Shown here piece after piece: positions 17,040 through 25,904 of a stretch of DNA of 64,000 bases. The translations under genes and the position numbers were made by a program. Source of the stretch: Pseudomonas putida (GTDB lineage: Bacteria > Pseudomonadota > Gammaproteobacteria > Pseudomonadales > Pseudomonadaceae). Below the pieces are notes generated by a model. It ran no database searches and had not been told where the DNA came from. It saw only the letters and a program-made list of their open reading frames with translations. Numbering within the stretch: the stretch's first letter is position 1; every line of letters starts with the position of its first letter. The stretch spans positions 735,501 through 799,500 of the forward strand of contig NZ_CP018846.1 of NCBI RefSeq assembly GCF_002025705.1, in the 5' to 3' direction.

Positions 17040-18914
17040 TCAGATGCGGAAACTGCCGACCAGGTGTTTCAGGCGGGTGGCCTGCTGCTCCAGGTCCGAG
17101 CAGGCGCGCAGGGTGGCCTGCAGGTTCTCGACGCCTTCCTGGTTGAGCATGTTGATCTCGTTGATGTCCATGTTGATCGAGTCGACCACGGCGGTCTGCT
17201 CTTCGGTGGCGGTGGCCACCGACTGGTTCATGCCGTCGATCTCGCCGATGCGCACGGTCACGCTGTCCAGGCGTTCGCCGGCCTGGTTGGCAATCTGCAT
17301 GCTGTCCTGGCTGTGGCGCTGGCTTTGGCCCATGGTGTCGACCGACTCGCGGGCACCAACCTGCAGCTCTTCGATCATGGTCTGCACCTGCTGTGCAGAC
17401 TCCTGGGTGCGGTGCGCCAGGTTGCGTACCTCGTCGGCAACCACGGCAAAACCACGCCCTGCTTCACCGGCGCGCGCCGCTTCGATCGCCGCGTTGAGCG
17501 CCAGCAGGTTGGTCTGCTGGGAAATGCTGGTGATCACTTCGAGGATCTGGCCGATGTTCACGGTCTTGCTGTTGAGCGTCTCGATGTGCGCGCTCGAGGT
17601 GACGATCAAATCGGACAGGCGGTTCATCGCGGCGATGTTGCGCTCTACCACTTGTTGGCCTTCTTCGGCCAGCAGGCGCGCGGAGCTGGCGTGCTGAGAG
17701 GCCTGGGCGGCATTGCCGGCGATTTCCTGGGCGGCGGCGCCAAGTTCATTGATGGCGGCGGCGACACTGTTGGTGCGGTTGGACTGCTCGTCGGAGTTGG
17801 CCATCGACGAATTCGAGGCGCTGATCACGCGCAGGGCCACTTCATTGACCTGTTCGGTCGCCGACGAGACTTCACGAATCGAGCCGTGGATACGTTCGAC
17901 GAAGCGGTTGAAGGCCTTGCCGAGGATGCCAAATTCATCGTGGTTGTGGATGCTCAGGCGTTTGGTGAGGTCGCCTTCACCTTCGGCGATGTCTTCCATG
18001 GCGCGGGTCATGGTGTGCAGTGGCTGCATCAGCACGCGGATCAGCAGGCCGAGCAGGCCGATGATGATCACCACGGCCACCAGGGTGGCGATCACCGCTG
18101 AGGTGCGGAAGGTGCTGAGCATGGCAAAGGCCTTGTCCTTGTCTACCGACAGGCCGATGTACCAGTTGGCCGATGGCAGGCCCTTGATCGGGGTGAAGGT
18201 CAGCAGGCGGGTCTGGCCGTTGGCGTCGACTTCGGTCAGCTCACCGGACAGTTTCGGCGTGTGCTGCGGGAACAGGTCCGACAGCGACTTCATCACCAGC
18301 TCCTTGTCCGGGTGGACCAGGATCTTGCCCTGGTCGTTGACCAGGAAGGCATAACCCATGCCGCCGAAGTTCAGCGAGTTGATGATCTGTACCAGGCCAT
18401 CGAGGGCCAGGTCGCCACCGACCACGCCGACGCTGCCGGAAACCTTGCTGAGGATGCCGATGACCATCTTGTTGGTGGTCAGGTCGATATAGGGCTCGGT
18501 CAGAATCGCGCCTTGAGCGTTCATGCCGTCCTTGTACCAGGGGCGAGTGCGCGGGTCATAGCCCTCTGGCATCTTGGAGTCCGGGCGTACGCTGAAACCA
18601 CCATCGACCTTGCCCAGGTAGACGGTGAGGAAACTCGAGATCAGCGCGTTCTGGCCCATCAGTGTTTCGGCATTGGCCGGTTGCTGGGCAATGTTCTGCG
18701 CCAGGTTTTCCACCAGCTTGATACGACCATCGAACAGGTTGCGGATGTTGGTCGAAGTGGATTCGCCCATTTCAGCCAGATAATTCTCCAGATTCTCGCG
18801 GATCGCATTACGCTGGAGGTAATCGTTGTAAAGGGTGAACAGGCTGAAGGCGAGTATCACGATCAATGATGCAGCCAAAAGGATCTTGTGGCTGAAACGC
18901 AGGTTTTTGTTCAT
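17040..18914 (-). CDS. mcpG: Methyl-accepting chemotaxis protein with dCache_1 sensor (McpG/PctA type)
   Basis: This 624-residue chemoreceptor has a transmembrane helix at residues 11-30, a periplasmic dCache_1 domain, a second helix, a HAMP domain and a methyl-accepting signalling domain with [22 protein letters not shown]. The sensor keeps the amino-acid-binding motif: Tyr119, Arg124, Trp126, Tyr127, then Tyr142 and Asp144. The P. putida receptor at this place (PP1371, McpG) is known to bind GABA, and similarity in order suggests the same ligand here. The start at 18914 gives MNKNLRF directly before the first helix. Confidence 0.82.
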   Translation of the reverse strand: MNKNLRFSHKILLAASLIVILAFSLFTLYNDYLQRNAIRENLENYLAEMGESTSTNIRNLFDGRIKLVENLAQNIAQQPANAETLMGQNALISSFLTVYLGKVDGGFSVRPDSKMPEGYDPRTRPWYKDGMNAQGAILTEPYIDLTTNKMVIGILSKVSGSVGVVGGDLALDGLVQIINSLNFGGMGYAFLVNDQGKILVHPDKELVMKSLSDLFPQHTPKLSGELTEVDANGQTRLLTFTPIKGLPSANWYIGLSVDKDKAFAMLSTFRTSAVIATLVAVVIIIGLLGLLIRVLMQPLHTMTRAMEDIAEGEGDLTKRLSIHNHDEFGILGKAFNRFVERIHGSIREVSSATEQVNEVALRVISASNSSMANSDEQSNRTNSVAAAINELGAAAQEIAGNAAQASQHASSARLLAEEGQQVVERNIAAMNRLSDLIVTSSAHIETLNSKTVNIGQILEVITSISQQTNLLALNAAIEAARAGEAGRGFAVVADEVRNLAHRTQESAQQVQTMIEELQVGARESVDTMGQSQRHSQDSMQIANQAGERLDSVTVRIGEIDGMNQSVATATEEQTAVVDSINMDINEINMLNQEGVENLQATLRACSDLEQQATRLKHLVGSFRI

Positions 18915-19080
18915 GGCGTAATCGTTTCCGCTAAGGTTTTTATCGGGCGTTCGCACGGTGTCGCTGCAAACAGTGCATCATCCCGAAAAGTCCTTTTTCG
19001 GTTGCTCCTGTCTATTAAGGCGAATATCACCCAAAGGTATCGGCCGAATTAAGCTAAAGCTTGAGCGGGGGAATAAAGAG

Positions 19081-20556
19081 ATGTCGGAAACTTCGACCAT
19101 AGTTGTAGGTGCTGACCCGAGCGGTCAGCCAGTGCAGCAAGCCATGCGCCTGGCCAACCGCCACGGCCTGGTCGCCGGGGCTACCGGTACCGGCAAGACC
19201 GTGACCCTGCAGCACCTGGCGGAAGTGTTCAGCGACGCCGGCGTGGCGGTGTTCGCCGCGGATGTCAAAGGCGACCTGTGTGGCCTGGGTGCGGCAGGCG
19301 CGCCACAAGGCAAGGTGGCTGAGCGAATCGCCGGCATGCCTTGGCTGGGGCACGTGCCACGGGCCTATCCGGTGTCACTCTGGGATGTGGCCGGGCAGTC
19401 TGGCCACCCTTTGCGCACCACCCTCAGCGAAATGGGCCCGTTGTTGCTCGGTAACCTGCTGGAGTTGACCGACAGCCAGCAGGCAGCGCTATATGCGGCG
19501 TTCAAGGTGGCGGATCGTGAAGGCTTGCTGCTGCTCGACCTGAAAGACCTCAAGGCCTTGTTGGCGCATCTGAAGGACAACCCGCAACTGCTCGGCGAAG
19601 ACAGCGCGCTGATGACCACTGGCTCGACCCAGGCCTTGCTGCGCCGGCTGGCAACCCTGGAGCAGCAAGGTGCCGAGGCGTTGTTTGGTGAGCCGGCGCT
19701 GCAACTGGAAGACCTGCTGCGGCCAGATGCCGATGGCCGTGGGCGCATCCACCTGCTCGATGCCAGTCAGCTGGTGCATGAGGCGCCGAAGGTGTACGCC
19801 ACCTTCCTGTTGTGGCTGCTGGCTGAGCTGTTCGAGCAGTTGCCGGAGCGGGGTGATGCCGACAAACCCGTGCTGGCGCTGTTTTTCGATGAGGCGCATC
19901 TGTTGTTCAACGGCACGCCGAAAGCGTTGCAGGACCGGCTGGAGCAGGTGGTGCGGCTGATTCGTTCCAAGGGGGTTGGCGTGTATTTCGTCACCCAGTC
20001 GCCGAGCGATCTGCCCGATAGCGTACTGGCCCAGCTGGGTTTGCGCATTCAGCATGGCCTGCGTGCCTTTACCGCCAAAGAACAGAAGTCGCTCAGGGCT
20101 GTGGCTGATGGCTTCCGCCCGAACCCGGCGTTCGACAGCCTTGCGGTTTTGACCGAGCTGGGGATTGGCGAGGCGCTGGTCGGCACTCTGGAAGAGAAGG
20201 GGACGCCGGCGATGGTCCAGCGAGTACTGATCGCGCCACCGCAATCGCGGATCGGCCCATTGAGTGCGGCCGAGCGCAGTGCGTTGATTGCGGCTTCACC
20301 CCTGCTAGGGCGGTACGACAAGGCGATCGACCGGGAGTCGGCGTATGAAATGCTGACCCAGCGTAAAGGTGAGCCAGTGGAACCGGCACCAGTGCCGAAG
20401 GCGGATGAAGAGAGTTTCGCTGACAAGGCAGGGGATTTTTTGCAGAGCGCGGCGGGGCAGGCCATCAAGTCGGCGGTGCGCCAGGCAGCCAATCAGTTTG
20501 GACGGCAGCTGGTGCGAGGGTTGATGGGGTCGTTGCTGGGTGGTAAGAAAAAGTGA
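19081..20556 (+). CDS. HerA-like DUF853 ATPase
   Basis: The protein has 491 residues when begun at the ATG at 19081 (MSETSTIVVGADPSG), the family start. It carries a Walker A box GATGTGKT at about residue 36, and a Walker B DEAH (LALFFDEAHLLF), in the HerA/FtsK-type fold of the DUF853 family. Such proteins are predicted DNA-translocating ATPases, but their role in pseudomonads is not settled. It is divergent from the chemoreceptor, with no partner nuclease (NurA) beside it. Confidence 0.87.
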   Translation: MSETSTIVVGADPSGQPVQQAMRLANRHGLVAGATGTGKTVTLQHLAEVFSDAGVAVFAADVKGDLCGLGAAGAPQGKVAERIAGMPWLGHVPRAYPVSLWDVAGQSGHPLRTTLSEMGPLLLGNLLELTDSQQAALYAAFKVADREGLLLLDLKDLKALLAHLKDNPQLLGEDSALMTTGSTQALLRRLATLEQQGAEALFGEPALQLEDLLRPDADGRGRIHLLDASQLVHEAPKVYATFLLWLLAELFEQLPERGDADKPVLALFFDEAHLLFNGTPKALQDRLEQVVRLIRSKGVGVYFVTQSPSDLPDSVLAQLGLRIQHGLRAFTAKEQKSLRAVADGFRPNPAFDSLAVLTELGIGEALVGTLEEKGTPAMVQRVLIAPPQSRIGPLSAAERSALIAASPLLGRYDKAIDRESAYEMLTQRKGEPVEPAPVPKADEESFADKAGDFLQSAAGQAIKSAVRQAANQFGRQLVRGLMGSLLGGKKK

Positions 20557-20577
20557 TTGGCAAGGCTGTGCGGTCTT

Positions 20578-20720
20578 TGTAGGAGCGGCCTTGCCGGGGC
20601 GCCGGACCGGTCGGAAAGGGCCGCAAAGCGGCCCCGACAATCTGTGCTGTTGCATAAATCCCGGGGCCGCTACGCAGCCCTTTCCGACCGGTCCGGCGCC
20701 CCGGCAAGGCCGCTCCTACA
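20578..20720. repeat. Inverted REP pair, GGGGCGCCGGACCGGTC subtype
   Basis: The two copies (TGTAGGAGCGGCCTTGCCGG ... and complement) flank a centre of about 40 bases, and each has the internal hairpin CCGGACCGGTCGG. It lies downstream of the HerA-like gene. Confidence 0.9.
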
Positions 20721-20751
20721 GCGAACGCGTCACGGCAGGAATGATGGCCAC

Positions 20752-20779
20752 GAAAAAGGCGCCCTGGGGCGCCTTTTTC
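20752..20779. terminator. Bidirectional rho-independent terminator before the Pit gene
   Basis: A perfect 12-bp stem GAAAAAGGCGCC / GGCGCCTTTTTC with a CTGG loop. It ends the phosphate-transporter transcript on the minus strand and can also stop read-through from the left. Confidence 0.95.
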
Positions 20780-20795
20780 AGTGCAGCGGAATCGC

Positions 20796-22268
20796 TCAGG
20801 CCAGTGCCTTGGACGCCAGCCAGAACAGGCCAGCCGCCAGGCCCATCGAGGCCGGCAGGGTCAGTACCCAGGCCAGCAGGATGGTTTTCACGGTGCCGCC
20901 TTGCAGGCCGCTCTTGTTGGCGACCATGGTGCCGGCAACGCCGGACGACAGCACATGGGTGGTCGACACCGGCAGGGCAAACACGTTGGCCATGCCGATG
21001 GCACAGGCCGCGGTGATTTGCGCCGACATGCCCTGGGCATAGGTCATACCCTGCTTGCCGATCTTCTCGCCGACGGTCAGTACCACACGCTTCCAGCCCA
21101 CCATGGTGCCCAGGCCCAAGGCCAGGGCGACGGCCACGATCACCCAGAACGGGGCGTATTCGGTGGTGGCGGTCAGGTCCTTGCGCAGTTTCTCGAGGTC
21201 GGCCTTTTCACGGGCGTCCAGGCCAGGCAGCTTGCCTACTTTCTTCGCGGTGTCATCCAGGCACAGCAGGTAGCGGCGCACTTCAACACGCTTTTCGGCA
21301 TCCAGCGCGTGGTAGTCGGTCACCCCTTGCAGCGAGGACTGCAGGGCGGCGATGGTCGGTTCGGTCTGCTGCGGGTTGCAGCTGAACTGCTCCGGCAGGT
21401 CGGTCGACTTGGCCTTGCCCAGTGCCAGGAACTCGCCGAGGGTGGCGGCGTTGCGCTGGTAGAACTGGCTCATGTGCAGGGTGGCGTCGCGGGTGCGCTC
21501 GATCTGGTAGGTCGTGCTGTTCAGGTCGAGAACGAACTTGGCCGGGACGATACCGATCAGCACCAGCATGATCAGGCCGATGCCTTTCTGGCCATCGTTG
21601 GAACCGTGCACAAAGCTCACGCCCATGGCCGAAATCACCAGAACCAGGCGGTTCCAGAACGGCGGGTGCTTTTTGTCGTCGAGCTTGCGGCGCTGGTCGG
21701 GGGTTTTATGCATCTTCGACAGCGGGCGCCACCATTTCAGGCCAACCAGCACCAGCGCGGCGACAGCGAAGCCGGCGATCGGCGAGACCACCAGCGACAT
21801 GGCGATGTCGATCGCCTTCTGCCAGTTGACGCCATCACCCAGCGGGATGTCGTTGATCAGCGCATTGGCCAGGCCAACGCCGAGGATCGAACCGATCAGG
21901 GTGTGCGAGCTGGAAGCGGGGATGCCGAAGTACCAGGTACCGAGGTTCCAGGTGATGGCGGCCGCCAGCAATGAGAAGACCATAGCCAGGCCATGCCCGG
22001 TATTCACATTGATCAGCAGTTCGACCGGCAGCAGGTGCACGATGGCGTAGGCCACCCCGACACCGCCGAGCAGAACGCCGAGGAAGTTGAACACCCCGGA
22101 GAAGAACACGGCCAGGTGTGGTGGCATGGCTTTGGTATAGATGACGGTGGCTACCGCGTTGGCGGTGTCATGAAAGCCATTGATGAACTCGAATGCGAGC
22201 ACGAAGGTCAGGGCGAGCAGCAGGCTCACCAATACCCAGGCATCCAGTCCGCTGAATAAATCGATCAT
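20796..22268 (-). CDS. Pit-family low-affinity inorganic phosphate transporter
   Basis: The protein has 490 residues, with the Pit/PHO-4 repeat signature near both ends: EFINGFHDTANAVATVIYTKAMPP (residues 27-50) and the second half GMANVFALPVSTTHVLSSGVAGTM. A central soluble loop carries the KCP/DUF segment. These carriers move metal-phosphate complexes with protons. The ATG at 22268 gives MIDLFSGLDAW, the usual start. It ends at a strong terminator and no Pho regulon box could be identified upstream. Confidence 0.92.
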   Translation of the reverse strand: MIDLFSGLDAWVLVSLLLALTFVLAFEFINGFHDTANAVATVIYTKAMPPHLAVFFSGVFNFLGVLLGGVGVAYAIVHLLPVELLINVNTGHGLAMVFSLLAAAITWNLGTWYFGIPASSSHTLIGSILGVGLANALINDIPLGDGVNWQKAIDIAMSLVVSPIAGFAVAALVLVGLKWWRPLSKMHKTPDQRRKLDDKKHPPFWNRLVLVISAMGVSFVHGSNDGQKGIGLIMLVLIGIVPAKFVLDLNSTTYQIERTRDATLHMSQFYQRNAATLGEFLALGKAKSTDLPEQFSCNPQQTEPTIAALQSSLQGVTDYHALDAEKRVEVRRYLLCLDDTAKKVGKLPGLDAREKADLEKLRKDLTATTEYAPFWVIVAVALALGLGTMVGWKRVVLTVGEKIGKQGMTYAQGMSAQITAACAIGMANVFALPVSTTHVLSSGVAGTMVANKSGLQGGTVKTILLAWVLTLPASMGLAAGLFWLASKALA

Positions 22269-22583
22269 GAAGGTTGTCTGGCGGTCATAGGGGGGCGGGA
22301 TTATGCCAGAAAACCTTGGCAATCGATGCACCCACAGCTGACCGATGGCAGCTTTGTGAGCGTCCTCTCAGCCTGGCAGGTGACGTGATCTGGCAGAAAA
22401 AGTTCCGTTAAAAAACCGGAAATTTCCTAAAAATCGTCAAACTTCTGGAAAAGTCTCGGCGTCATATCGGTTCAAACGGTTGTATGAAATTTGTGTAATT
22501 CCATTTCATCCTCGGCCTTTCGGTAAAGATCAGCCGCGTCGTGGGCGCCAGGCCCGCGACGTGATGGCGCTACAGTGGGCGGC
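22269..22583. other. Gene-free interval upstream of the Pit gene
   Basis: About 315 bases. The left half (22380-22500) is AT-rich and probably holds the Pit promoter on the minus strand. At 22540-22560 a stem (GTCGTGGGC / GCCCGCGAC) has no T-tract, so it is not a typical terminator. I see no gene. Confidence 0.5.
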
Positions 22584-22784
22584 TCAGGGCTGCTCGCTGC
22601 GCAGTTCCTTTTCCATTTTTTCCAGTTCCTGGCTGAATGCCTGGTCCTGGACGGTTGCACGTTTGCGCCAGGGTTTGCGCTCTGGCTCTGGTTGTGCGGC
22701 ATAGGTGGTGACTTCACCACCGTAAACTTCCTTGTAACGTTCTGCCTGGCGCTCGAGTTCCGCGCGCAGTTCATCTTTCGTCAC
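22584..22784 (-). CDS. Short charged hypothetical protein
   Basis: The product is 66 residues when started at the GTG at 22784 (MTKDELRAELERQAER). An AGG lies about seven bases before it. It is highly charged and mostly helical, with two alpha-helical segments (residues 2-18 and 45-65) around a loop TTYAAQPEPERKPWRKR. It looks like a conserved small cytoplasmic protein of pseudomonads; no function is apparent. It lies between the Pit gene and the pca island. Confidence 0.65.
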   Translation of the reverse strand: MTKDELRAELERQAERYKEVYGGEVTTYAAQPEPERKPWRKRATVQDQAFSQELEKMEKELRSEQP

Positions 22785-23055
22785 AGTAATACCTGAATGA
22801 GTAGAAGTGGCTGGTGTTGTGCGCAGGTGCAAGTTGCCCACGCACATGACGTGCTGGTTGGCGGATGAAAGCCGGGCCAGTGTTCCATTGCCGGAGTGCC
22901 GATCCGGGCCAGCGGAATCGATTATAGCAATCGGTAAATCGCCAAAGCGGGTTATTTATGCAACAGCGTACAAAGTTTCAAGGCCAGCGACGGCCTGTAC
23001 AAACTTTGAGCACGAAGTGCCTGCAATAGTTCGCTGTGGTTATGCCGCAAAGTAG

Positions 23056-23146
23056 AAATAAAACGGCCCCGCACGAGGCGAGGCCGTTGCCTGGGGACTT
23101 CTACGGTGGGTACCTGACCAGTCTCTCCAAAGAAGCCACATGTGGC
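23056..23146 (-). ncRNA. Candidate small RNA divergent from pcaR (predicted, ~90 nt)
   Basis: On the minus strand a sigma70-like promoter (TTGACC at 23181-23176, 17-base spacer, TACCTT at 23158-23153) is followed about 90 bases later by a terminator-like hairpin. The hairpin (23062-23088) has an 11-bp GC-rich stem with one mismatch and a TTTTATTT tail. The predicted transcript begins in the palindrome GCCACATGTGGC. No ORF fits. The promoter lies next to half of the PcaR box, so expression may follow aromatics. Confidence 0.4.
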
Positions 23147-23181
23147 AGGAGAAAGGTATAAGTAAATTTGTCGGCGGTCAA

Positions 23182-23215
23182 TTGCGATTATCGGCCGTTC
23201 GTTCGATAATCGCAC
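23182..23215 (+). promoter_or_regulatory. pcaR promoter with PcaR box
   Basis: TTGCGA (23182-23187), a 17-base spacer and GATAAT (23205-23210) form a good sigma70 promoter. The -10 lies inside GTTCGATAATCGCAC (23201-23215), the 15-base PcaR target known from the pcaIJ promoter. An inverted half copy (TGCGATTATCG, 23183-23193) covers the -35. This suggests PcaR autoregulation. Confidence 0.75.
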
Positions 23216-23242
23216 GAGCCAGCGATTTTTTTGAGGTGAGCG

Positions 23243-24118
23243 ATGAGTGACGAAACCACGGCCAACGAATCTGCCAATCCAGAGGCGTCCCGCCCGAGCG
23301 CACCTGCGCTGGCGCCGCCGATCGTGGCTTCACCGGCCAAGCGCATCCAGGCATTTACCGGTGACCCCGACTTCATGACCTCCCTGGCGCGTGGCCTGGC
23401 AGTGATCCAGGCCTTCCAGGAGCGCAAGCGCCACCTGACCATCGCGCAGATCAGCCACCGCACCGAGATTCCCCGGGCCGCCGTGCGCCGCTGCCTGCAC
23501 ACACTGATCAAGCTTGGTTACGCCACCACCGATGGGCGTACCTATTCGCTGTTGCCGAAAGTGCTGACCCTGGGCCATGCCTATCTGTCGTCAACGCCTC
23601 TGGCGGTGTCGGCCCAGCCCTATCTGGACCGCATCAGCGACCAGTTGCACGAAGCTGCCAACATGGCCACTCTCGAGGGCGATGACATCCTTTATATAGC
23701 CCGTTCGGCCACGGTGGAGCGGTTGATCTCGGTCGACCTGTCGGTCGGTGGGCGGTTGCCGGCCTACTGCACGTCGATGGGGCGCATCCTGCTGGCGGCA
23801 ATGGACGACACCAGCTTGCGCGAATACCTCGACCGTGCCGACCTCAAGGCTCGGACCAGCCGTACCCTGAATGACCCCGAGTCGTTGTTCGCCTGCATCC
23901 AGCAGGTGCGGGAACAGGGTTGGTGTGTGGTCGACCAGGAGCTGGAACAGGGGCTGCGGTCGATCGCGGTGCCTATCTATGATGCGTCCGGGCAGGTGTT
24001 GGCGGCGTTGAACGTGAGTACCCATGTCGGGCGGGTGACGCGCAGCGAGCTGGAGCAGCGCTTTCTGCCGATCCTGCTGGCGGCCAGCCGCGATCTTTGC
24101 CATCAATTGTTCGGTTGA
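23243..24118 (+). CDS. pcaR: PcaR, IclR-family regulator of beta-ketoadipate genes
   Basis: The protein has 291 residues. After a disordered start, a winged helix (about residues 45-105: FMTSLARGLAVIQAFQE, TIAQISHRTEIPRAAVRRCLHTL) precedes the IclR effector domain with ADMATLEGDDILYIARS-like core and CVVDQELEQGLRSIAVPI. PcaR activates the pca genes when beta-ketoadipate is present and represses itself. It starts the cluster in the order pcaRKFTBDC, as in P. putida. Its promoter contains a PcaR box. Confidence 0.95.
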   Translation: MSDETTANESANPEASRPSAPALAPPIVASPAKRIQAFTGDPDFMTSLARGLAVIQAFQERKRHLTIAQISHRTEIPRAAVRRCLHTLIKLGYATTDGRTYSLLPKVLTLGHAYLSSTPLAVSAQPYLDRISDQLHEAANMATLEGDDILYIARSATVERLISVDLSVGGRLPAYCTSMGRILLAAMDDTSLREYLDRADLKARTSRTLNDPESLFACIQQVREQGWCVVDQELEQGLRSIAVPIYDASGQVLAALNVSTHVGRVTRSELEQRFLPILLAASRDLCHQLFG

Positions 24119-24141
24119 CGGTGTGAACGACACTGTTTCCT

Positions 24142-24156
24142 GTTCGATAAACGCAC
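24142..24156 (+). promoter_or_regulatory. PcaR box before pcaK
   Basis: GTTCGATAAACGCAC differs in one base from the 15-base PcaR target. GATAAA within it would be the -10; no good -35 lies 17 bases upstream, which fits a promoter that needs an activator. Confidence 0.65.
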
Positions 24157-24260
24157 AGTGTCGCTCCGGGTGAATTGCGCCACCCCCAATCGCTGATTAA
24201 TGTCTCTCGCAACGGTCGGCTCTGCCGACCGATACAAGAAAAACATAAGAGGCGCATCCC

Positions 24261-24323
24261 ATGACCACTGTCACTCGACTGCTACGGCCGCACCCGTTTG
24301 CAGTGCCGTTGTATCCAGGCTGA
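24261..24323 (+). CDS. Possible 20-residue leader peptide upstream of pcaK
   Basis: A short frame (MTTVTRLLRPHPFAVPLYPG) starts with ATG and ends 87 bases before the pcaK start in the pcaR-pcaK gap. A weak AGAGG lies 9-13 bases upstream. It resembles no regulatory leader that I know and contains two leucines and several prolines. It could be translated or be chance. Confidence 0.2.
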   Translation: MTTVTRLLRPHPFAVPLYPG

Positions 24324-24410
24324 TTCACGCCGCACTTCATCGATATTCAAGCCCTGTACTGTTGACCCAAGTGCAGTGGCGCGACCGTGCTCCCTTTCTG
24401 GATAACAACA

Positions 24411-25754
24411 ATGAACCAACCACATTCTGTCGGGAACAATCTCGACGTCCAGTCGTTCATCAATGAACAACCGCTTTCGCGCTATCAGTGGCGCGTGGTG
24501 ATCCTCTGTTTCCTGATCGTCTTCCTCGATGGCCTCGATACCGCGGCCATGGGCTTCATCGCGCCTGCCTTGTCGCAGGAGTGGGGCATCGACCGCGCCA
24601 GCCTCGGCCCGGTGATGAGTGCCGCGTTGATCGGCATGGTGTTTGGGGCCTTGGGGTCCGGGCCGCTGGCCGACCGTTTCGGGCGCAAGGGTGTACTGGT
24701 CGGTGCGGTGCTTGTGTTCGGTGGTTTCAGCTTGGCTTCGGCCTATGCTGGCAACGTCGACCAGTTGCTGGTGCTGCGCTTTCTGACTGGCCTGGGCTTG
24801 GGGGCCGGTATGCCCAATGCCACCACGCTGCTTTCCGAATACACCCCAGAGCGCCTCAAGTCGCTGTTGGTGACCAGCATGTTCTGCGGCTTCAACCTCG
24901 GCATGGCCGGTGGCGGTTTCATCTCTGCGAAGATGATCCCGGCCTACGGCTGGCACAGCCTGCTGGTGATCGGTGGCGTGCTGCCGCTGCTGCTGGCCGT
25001 GGTGCTGATGGTCTGGCTACCGGAATCGGCGCGCTTCCTGGTGGTGCGCAACCGGGGCAATGACAAGGTGCGCAAGACCCTGGCGCCGATCGCGCCGGCA
25101 GTGGTGGCGCAAGCGGCCAGCTTCAGCGTGCCAGAGCAGAAGGCCGTGGCTGCACGCAACGTGTTTGCGGTGATCTTCTCCGCAACTTACGGCCTGGGCA
25201 CGGTATTGCTGTGGCTGACCTACTTCATGGGCCTGGTGATCGTCTACCTGCTGACCAGCTGGCTGCCAACGCTGATGCGCGACAGCGGCGCAAGCATGGA
25301 GCAGGCCGCGTTCATTGGTGCGCTGTTCCAGTTTGGTGGTGTGCTCAGCGCGGTGGCGGTGGGTTGGGCCATGGACCGCTTCAATCCGCACAAGGTCATC
25401 GGCATCTTCTACTTGCTGGCCGGGGTGTTTGCCTACGCCGTGGGCCAGAGCCTGGGCAACATCACCGTGCTTGCCACCTTGGTGCTGGTCGCCGGCATGT
25501 GCGTGAACGGCGCGCAGTCGGCCATGCCGTCGCTGGCCGCGCGTTTCTACCCGACCCAAGCGCGCGCCACAGGCGTATCGTGGATGCTGGGTATCGGCCG
25601 CTTCGGCGCCATCCTCGGGGCCTGGAGCGGCGCGACGCTGCTGGGCTTGGGCTGGAATTTCGAGCAGGTATTGACCGCACTCTTGGTGCCGGCGGCGTTG
25701 GCGACGGTGGGCGTGATCGTCAAAGGGCTGGTGAGCCACGCCGACGCGACCTGA
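24411..25754 (+). CDS. pcaK: PcaK, 4-hydroxybenzoate/protocatechuate transporter and chemotaxis receptor
   Basis: The protein has 447 residues and 12 transmembrane segments of the major facilitator superfamily (aromatic acid:H+ symporters). The first transmembrane segment holds DGLDTAAMGF with Asp40 and Asp43, equivalent to the pair essential for PcaK. The loop 2-3 signature PLADRFGRKGVL is complete. In P. putida PcaK imports 4-hydroxybenzoate and helps chemotaxis to it. The ATG at 24411 gives MNQPHSVGNN, matching the known start. Its promoter carries a PcaR box. Confidence 0.95.
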   Translation: MNQPHSVGNNLDVQSFINEQPLSRYQWRVVILCFLIVFLDGLDTAAMGFIAPALSQEWGIDRASLGPVMSAALIGMVFGALGSGPLADRFGRKGVLVGAVLVFGGFSLASAYAGNVDQLLVLRFLTGLGLGAGMPNATTLLSEYTPERLKSLLVTSMFCGFNLGMAGGGFISAKMIPAYGWHSLLVIGGVLPLLLAVVLMVWLPESARFLVVRNRGNDKVRKTLAPIAPAVVAQAASFSVPEQKAVAARNVFAVIFSATYGLGTVLLWLTYFMGLVIVYLLTSWLPTLMRDSGASMEQAAFIGALFQFGGVLSAVAVGWAMDRFNPHKVIGIFYLLAGVFAYAVGQSLGNITVLATLVLVAGMCVNGAQSAMPSLAARFYPTQARATGVSWMLGIGRFGAILGAWSGATLLGLGWNFEQVLTALLVPAALATVGVIVKGLVSHADAT

Positions 25755-25806
25755 CAAGCGTGGGGCTGCGCAGCAGCCCCAGAACCGGAGGCGGGCGTAA
25801 CATTTT

Positions 25807-25840
25807 GTTCGATAATCGCACGAATAGTCGATTATCGAAT
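25807..25840 (+). promoter_or_regulatory. Double PcaR box before pcaF
   Basis: GTTCGATAATCGCAC (25807-25821) is a perfect match to the PcaR target, and an inverted copy CGATTATCGAAT follows at 25829-25840. GATAAT (25811-25816) is the probable -10. No -35 consensus is visible 17 bases before it, as expected for a PcaR-activated promoter. Confidence 0.8.
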
Positions 25841-25904
25841 TGTAAGCAACCCCTCTGTCTCCTTAATCTGGGCTCAACGTAGCACCCCTGGCAGGAGAAG
25901 CCTG

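Noticed and set aside
22538..22562. GTCGTGGGC / GCCCGCGAC hairpin as terminator
   Set aside because: No T-tract follows on either strand, and it is not at a gene end with read-through direction.
22472..22774. Second frame overlapping the small charged gene at 22584
   Set aside because: It overlaps most of the conserved small gene in another frame and shows Ser/Arg/Pro-rich shadow composition.
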